Below are positions 59,676 to 64,000 of a stretch of 64,000 nt of DNA, piece by piece. Each line of letters starts with the position of its first letter. Within the stretch, counting starts at the first letter, position 1. The DNA is from Lachnospiraceae bacterium (lineage in GTDB: Bacteria > Bacillota > Clostridia > Lachnospirales > Lachnospiraceae), in assembly GCA_017436865.1 (NCBI GenBank), contig JAFSCH010000046.1:55666-119665 (forward strand), read 5' to 3'. A model generated the notes under the pieces. The model was not told the DNA's origin. It searched no databases and saw nothing but the letters and a program-made list of their open reading frames with translations. A program made the position numbers and the translations under genes.

Positions 59676-60545
59676 ATGAGGATAGTAGATATACTGAAAG
59701 AAGAACGAGTACATATATCATGTGAAATGTTTCCACCTAAACAGGGATATCAGTTGGACAATGTGAAGCAGGTGGTTTGTGATATAGCAAAAATTAAGCC
59801 GGTATATATGAGCGTTACTTATGGCGCTACCGGTGGGACGAGCGATTATACCGTAGATATTGCAGATGAGATTCAGAATGTGAATGGAATTCCGGCATTG
59901 GCTCATTTAACGTGTGCATCATCCACCAGAGAAAAGGTTCATGAAGTTGTGAAACAGCTAAAGGAGAAAAAGATAGAAAATATCTTAACTCTTCGCGGAG
60001 ATATTCCTGAGAATGCAGATTTTCCGTTACCGAATCAATATAAGCATGCATCAGAATTGATTGCAGATGTGAAAACAATAGGAGATTTTTGTATTGGTGG
60101 TGCCTGCTATCCGGAAGGACATCCTGAGGCGGAAACCATGCATGAGGATATTGAACATTTGAAAGAGAAGGTGGATGCTGGGTGCGATTTTCTGACAACA
60201 CAGATGTTTTTTGATAATGATATTTATTATAATTTCATGTATAAAATATTGAAAAAGAATATTAATGTTCCTGTTGTGGCAGGTATTATGCCAGTCACAA
60301 ATGCATCGCAGATTAAAAGAATTATTTCTCTGTCTGGGAATATGGTACCACCTCGTTTCAAGGCAATTGTTGACCGCTTTTCGGACAACCCTGTAGCCAT
60401 GAAACAGGCAGGAATTGCTTATGCAACAGAACAAATTATAGATTTGATTGCAAATGGTGTTAATAATGTTCATATTTATACGATGAATAAGCCGGATATC
60501 GCTGGTGCGATATTTGAAAATTTATCAGAAATATATGTTCCATAA
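59676..60545 (+). CDS. metF: Methylenetetrahydrofolate reductase
   Basis: FAD enzyme giving 5-methyl-tetrahydrofolate for methionine synthesis. 289 residues from ATG 59676; an upstream in-frame ATG at 59586 would add 30 residues from the hairpin region. The barrel motifs are HISCEMFPPKQG (residues 12-23), YMSVTYGATGG, AHLTCASSTREKV, LTLRGDIPEN, FCIGGACYPEGHPEA, DFLTTQMFFDND and AGIMPVTNASQI. GGAAAGG lies 12 bases upstream, slightly far. It heads the metF, activation-domain, metH series, all for one-carbon transfer to homocysteine. Confidence 0.95.
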   Translation: MRIVDILKEERVHISCEMFPPKQGYQLDNVKQVVCDIAKIKPVYMSVTYGATGGTSDYTVDIADEIQNVNGIPALAHLTCASSTREKVHEVVKQLKEKKIENILTLRGDIPENADFPLPNQYKHASELIADVKTIGDFCIGGACYPEGHPEAETMHEDIEHLKEKVDAGCDFLTTQMFFDNDIYYNFMYKILKKNINVPVVAGIMPVTNASQIKRIISLSGNMVPPRFKAIVDRFSDNPVAMKQAGIAYATEQIIDLIANGVNNVHIYTMNKPDIAGAIFENLSEIYVP

Positions 60546-60606
60546 TAATAGTTAGTATTTAGGTAAGGGTTTGATTTTCTGGTGTGAAGCAATTTGAGAT
60601 GGATTG

Positions 60607-60635
60607 TAACTATGAAGATACGGAATAGTTATGAT
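60607..60635 (+). promoter_or_regulatory. Hairpin motif shared with the nrdG leader
   Basis: AACTATGAAGATACGGAATA followed by GTT: AACTAT pairs with ATAGTT around GAAGATACGGA. It differs from the copy at 32343-32371 in only a few positions. It lies 47 bases before the next start. Confidence 0.5.
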
Positions 60636-60681
60636 GGATTTTAATATCCAATTATGAAATTTAATGAGGAAGGGTGTTGGT

Positions 60682-61359
60682 ATGGAATTACAATTATCAC
60701 ATATAAACAAACGTGAGATATATCGATACCTTGGATATCGGGGACAAATACCGGATGAAGCAGTTAGCCAGATGATAGAGGAAGTTCTGTGTGAGCTTTT
60801 GCGTGTGATTCAGCCAAGAAATCTATATCAGTGTTATGAATGTAGGATTCACAACGATGAAATACGCTTATTAAATGAAGCGCAAGAGGGAACGATTGCA
60901 TTTCGTAGTCAGAAGCTTGCAGATAATCTTGCACAATGTGACAGAGTTATACTATTTGCAGCAACCTTAGGTATTGAAGCGGACAAGCTGTTGCAACGTT
61001 ATGAGATTATGAATATGGCGAAGGCTTCAGTGCTTCAGGCGTGTGGTGCGGCATGCATGGAAGCTTATTGTAATTTAGTGCAGGAACAGATAAGAGAGCA
61101 ATATTATACAGAAGGTTACTATTTGAGGCCAAGATTTAGCCCAGGTTATGGTGATCTGGCATTAGAAGCACAGAAATTGATTTTTGAATGTTTACAGTGT
61201 TCTAAACGGTTGGGATTGACACTGACAGATAGTCTGCTCATGTTTCCAACAAAGAGTGTAACCGCTTTTATAGGAATAACAGAAAATAAACAAGGCTGTC
61301 ATATAGCAAAATGCAGTACTTGTGAGAACATAGGATGTGAATTTAGATATGAAGATTAG
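60682..61359 (+). CDS. Free-standing methionine synthase reactivation domain
   Basis: 225 residues from ATG 60682, with AAGGG 8 bases upstream; an in-frame ATG at 60664 lacks a site. The MetH C-terminal activation domain is recognised from RPRFSPGYGDLALEAQ, RLGLTLTDSLLMFPTKSVTA and the closing CSTCENIGCEFR. In E. coli this region is fused to MetH, binds AdoMet and remethylates oxidised cobalamin. Here it is a separate gene overlapping the start of metH, which lacks it. So the two-piece enzyme is made from one message. Confidence 0.93.
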   Translation: MELQLSHINKREIYRYLGYRGQIPDEAVSQMIEEVLCELLRVIQPRNLYQCYECRIHNDEIRLLNEAQEGTIAFRSQKLADNLAQCDRVILFAATLGIEADKLLQRYEIMNMAKASVLQACGAACMEAYCNLVQEQIREQYYTEGYYLRPRFSPGYGDLALEAQKLIFECLQCSKRLGLTLTDSLLMFPTKSVTAFIGITENKQGCHIAKCSTCENIGCEFRYED

Positions 61360-63787
61360 AGAAAAGCTTGGAAAAGAAATTTTGTTTTTTGATGGTGCAA
61401 TGGGAACGGAATTGCAGTCAAGAGGTTTGCAAACAGGAGAAATCCCTGAAACATGGAATGTTCTGCAACCGGAGAAGATCAAACAGGTACATAAAGAATA
61501 TTTAATGGCTGGTGCAAATGTAATCAGTGCAAATACCTTTGGTGTAAATTCTTTTAAGTGCAGAAATCTGGAATATTCCGTAGATCAATTGGTTTCTGCA
61601 GGAATCAATCTGGTGAAGGAGTCTATTGCAGAGGTTAGAGAAGAACTGTTGGCACAAGGGCAAAAGGAAGAAACTTTACCAGCAATGTATACAGCTCTTG
61701 ATATTGGTTCGCTTGGAAAGCTGTTAAAACCATTGGGAGAGATTGCTTTTGAGCAGGCTTACGAGGCATTCAAAGAGATTATTGTTGCTGGTGATAAGGC
61801 TGGAGCTGATGTTGTTTTGATTGAAACAGTAAGCGATTCCTATGAGATTAAGGCAGCAGTTTTGGCAGCAAAAGAAAATAGTGATTTACCAGTTGTTGTA
61901 ACAATGATTTTTGATGAAAATGGAAAGCTGTTAACAGGTGGAGATGTAGCATCCGTAACAGCAATGTTAGAAGGGCTTGGTGTTGATGCGATAGGTTTTA
62001 ACTGCGGATTAGGACCAGAACAGATGTTAAAACTTCTTCCAGAGTTAACAGCATGTTGTTCAATTCCAATAGTCATTAATCCGAATGCAGGATTACCGTC
62101 TGTTGTAAATGGAAAGACAGTATTTGATGTAGAGCCAGAAGAATTTGCACAGAAAGTAAAGCTGTTGGTAGAAAATGGTGCAAGTGCAGTTGGTGGATGT
62201 TGCGGCACAACACCAGCGCATATCAGGGAATTGGTTTCTGTATGTAAGGATATAGAGATACAGCCGATAACAGATAAGAAGCTTACAGTGGTATCCTCTT
62301 ATAATCACGCAGTATATTTTACCAGAAAGCCTCTGATTATAGGTGAGAGAATCAATCCAACCGGAAAGTCAAAGTTCAAACAGGCTCTTCGTGATCATGA
62401 CATGGAATATATTTATAAAGAAGGCCTGACACAAGAAGAAAAAGGTGCACATATTCTTGATGTAAATGTTGGGCTTCCAGAAATTGATGAGCCTCAGCTT
62501 ATGGAAGAAGCAGTAACTGGAATTCAAGCTATTATTGATTTACCTTTACAAATTGATACATCAGATCCGATTGCAATGGAAAGGGCGTTACGCTGTTATA
62601 ATGGTAAGCCCATGTTGAATTCGGTTAATGGTAAAAAAGAATCGATGGAAAGTGTATTTCCGATAGCTAAGAAATATGGTGCAGTAGTGGTATGTCTGTG
62701 TTTGGATGAAGGTGGTATTCCTGAAACAGTAGAGGGGCGTATTGCGATTGCAGAAAAGATAGTAAAAACAGCAGAAAGCTATGGAATTCCAAAAAAGAAT
62801 TTGGTTATGGATGCATTAGTAATGACCATCAGTACAGGAAAGGATAATGCGTTGATTACGTTAGAAGCGCTTAGACGAATTCGTTATGAATTGGGCATTC
62901 ATACAGTGCTTGGTGTATCTAATATTTCGTTTGGATTACCGGAGAGAGGCAAAGTGAATACTACTTTCTTCACAATGGCATTACAGAATGGATTAAGTGC
63001 TGGTATCGTAAATCCTTCCAGTGAACCAATGATGGCGGCATATTATAGCTTTAATGCTTTGATTGGCGAAGATGATCAGTGCATAGAATATATTGAAAAA
63101 TGTGGTACTCCGGCAGAACAACTGAAGAGCGTAGTCAATAGTAAAAGTAGTGAACTGACGTTAGATGAAGCAATTATCAAGGGATTAACAGAAAGTGCAT
63201 ATCAGGCAACGATGAAGTTGTTAGCAGAAGGAAATGATTCTCTGTCGATTATTAATGACAAGTTGATTCCGGCTCTTGATGTGGTTGGAAAGGGATTTGA
63301 AGAAAAGAAGATGTTCCTTCCACAACTTTTAATGAGTGCTGATGCGGCAAAGGCTTCCTTTGAAGCAATTAAAAAAGTGTTGTCAGAATCTGGTAAAAAG
63401 AGTGAATCCAAAGGAAAGATTGTTATTGCAACGGTAAAGGGTGATATTCATGATATTGGTAAGAATATCGTAAAAACTCTTTTAGAGAACTATGGCTTTG
63501 AAATGATAGATTTAGGTAAAGATGTAGAACCAGAACTGATTTTGAAGACTGTACAAGAACAGAATGTTCGCTTAGTAGGTTTAAGTGCGTTAATGACAAC
63601 TACGGTTGTAAATATGGAAGAAACGATTAAATTGCTAAGAGAGAATCATGCGAACTGTCGTGTAATGGTTGGCGGAGCAGTATTAACACAAGAGTATGCT
63701 GATATGATAGGAGCAGATTTCTATTCCAAGGATGCAATGGGTTCTGTGCGTTATGCGAATGAACTGTATGATGCAGGAGAAATATAA
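61349..63787 (+). CDS. metH: Cobalamin-dependent methionine synthase, without activation domain
   Basis: Transfers methyl from methyl-tetrahydrofolate to homocysteine via cobalamin. Domains: homocysteine/zinc barrel (about 1-290, FFDGAMGTELQSRGL, NCGLGPEQM, GGCCGTTPAHI), pterin barrel (about 310-570, GERINPTGKSKFK, NSVNGKKESM), cap helices (580-670) and cobalamin domain with KGDIHDIGKNIV, the ligand His near 701, and GGAVLTQEY. The protein ends at the cobalamin domain, as in clostridial forms. GTG at 61337 is an alternative start; ATG 61349 has a weak GGATG site. Both overlap the previous gene. No B12 or SAM riboswitch is seen upstream. Confidence 0.95.
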   Translation: MKIREKLGKEILFFDGAMGTELQSRGLQTGEIPETWNVLQPEKIKQVHKEYLMAGANVISANTFGVNSFKCRNLEYSVDQLVSAGINLVKESIAEVREELLAQGQKEETLPAMYTALDIGSLGKLLKPLGEIAFEQAYEAFKEIIVAGDKAGADVVLIETVSDSYEIKAAVLAAKENSDLPVVVTMIFDENGKLLTGGDVASVTAMLEGLGVDAIGFNCGLGPEQMLKLLPELTACCSIPIVINPNAGLPSVVNGKTVFDVEPEEFAQKVKLLVENGASAVGGCCGTTPAHIRELVSVCKDIEIQPITDKKLTVVSSYNHAVYFTRKPLIIGERINPTGKSKFKQALRDHDMEYIYKEGLTQEEKGAHILDVNVGLPEIDEPQLMEEAVTGIQAIIDLPLQIDTSDPIAMERALRCYNGKPMLNSVNGKKESMESVFPIAKKYGAVVVCLCLDEGGIPETVEGRIAIAEKIVKTAESYGIPKKNLVMDALVMTISTGKDNALITLEALRRIRYELGIHTVLGVSNISFGLPERGKVNTTFFTMALQNGLSAGIVNPSSEPMMAAYYSFNALIGEDDQCIEYIEKCGTPAEQLKSVVNSKSSELTLDEAIIKGLTESAYQATMKLLAEGNDSLSIINDKLIPALDVVGKGFEEKKMFLPQLLMSADAAKASFEAIKKVLSESGKKSESKGKIVIATVKGDIHDIGKNIVKTLLENYGFEMIDLGKDVEPELILKTVQEQNVRLVGLSALMTTTVVNMEETIKLLRENHANCRVMVGGAVLTQEYADMIGADFYSKDAMGSVRYANELYDAGEI

Positions 63788-63812
63788 TATTTTCTAAAAA
63801 CAAAGGCTTTTG

Positions 63813-63851
63813 TAGAATAGTGTAAGTGCTGTTCTGTAAAGGCTTTTTTGT
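63813..63851 (+). terminator. Probable terminator after metH
   Basis: TAGAATAG pairs with CTGTTCTG (two G-U) around TGTAAGTG, followed by TAAAGGCTTTTTTG. AAAGGCTTTT is also repeated directly on both sides. Confidence 0.6.
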
Positions 63852-63860
63852 TAAATTTGA

Positions 63861-64000
63861 GTTTGCGCGTTAAAGTGAGCCATGCACAGATGAGCCGAAT
63901 TGGCTGCGGGAGCTAGCTCACAGGCAGACATATTCGAGCGAAGATGTATACGGCGAACGCCGCGACAACGAGCAACTTTGTTGCGAGTGGTCGGCATGGC
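63861..64000. other. GC-rich inverted-repeat sequence at the window edge
   Basis: From about 63861 the composition becomes clearly GC-richer than the rest. GCCATGC (63879-63885) and GCATGGC (63994-64000) are inverted repeats, and inside are further palindromes such as CGAGCAAC-TTT-GTTGCGAG. One frame is open from 63874 to the end without a start codon. It may be a non-coding repeat element or the start of foreign DNA cut by the edge. Confidence 0.5.

Overview
The window reads as chromosomal DNA of a spore-forming, anaerobic, AT-rich member of the Clostridia, most likely a Lachnospiraceae relative. The support is gene content and order: spoIVA, a GerA-type germinant receptor subunit and cotJABC (endospores); class III ribonucleotide reductase with its activase and an [FeFe] hydrogenase (strict anaerobe); consensus sigma-A promoters, AGGAGG-type ribosome binding sites, a tyrosine T-box and a yybP-ykoY manganese riboswitch (Firmicutes). 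I see no phage, insertion sequence, CRISPR array, tRNA or rRNA. Genus cannot be fixed from the sequence alone.

Layout. 1-2.5 kb: a membrane hybrid histidine kinase. 2.5-7.0 kb: the classical ylxM-ffh-rpsP-khpA-rimM-trmD-rplS translation/secretion operon. 7.2-13.6 kb: two signal peptidases flanking rbgA, then rnhB, a FliK-like protein, a stand-alone FlhB C-domain protein, yraN and pgeF. 13.6-21.2 kb: T-box-tyrS, prs on the minus strand, and a DUF512 radical SAM gene-der-plsY-gpsA run preceded by an unexplained structured leader. 21.3-23.3 kb: a MoxR-type ATPase/VWA pair. 23.5-29.7 kb: a repeat-rich basic protein, spoIVA, nucleoside salvage (PNP, cdd), a membrane MutS-like ATPase, rnhA and a 47-residue membrane protein. 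30-33.7 kb: nrdD-nrdG and dut. 33.7-37.1 kb: CAP-domain protein, gerA, cotJABC. 37.4-45.5 kb: a lipoprotein, dus, glycogen debranching enzyme, a CNNM-type transporter, truA and the riboswitch-controlled mntP. 45.7-51.8 kb: a small unknown protein, a CarD-like regulator, the VTC-DUF4956-CotH operon and a hydrogenase. 52-59.5 kb: gltX-UvrD-type helicase, DUF2225 and DUF1292 genes, then a GH13 pseudo-enzyme with DUF5662 and a Cys-rich small protein. 59.6-63.8 kb: metF, a free-standing MetH activation domain and metH.

The most notable signals are: (i) a family of about 90-bp bipartite palindromic elements, eight copies in 64 kb, all intergenic, with paired compensatory changes in one palindrome; (ii) two sporulation genes (spoIVA and gerA) whose ribosome binding site is the descending arm of a hairpin while a sporulation-type promoter is placed to start transcription inside the loop, so only the dedicated transcript would be translatable; (iii) a glycogen-debranching-like GH13 protein that has lost catalytic residues in at least three of the four conserved regions; (iv) an uncharacterised multi-stem leader upstream of the DUF512 gene; (v) the VTC-DUF4956-CotH cassette. 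Motif positions were found by eye; no database search was made.
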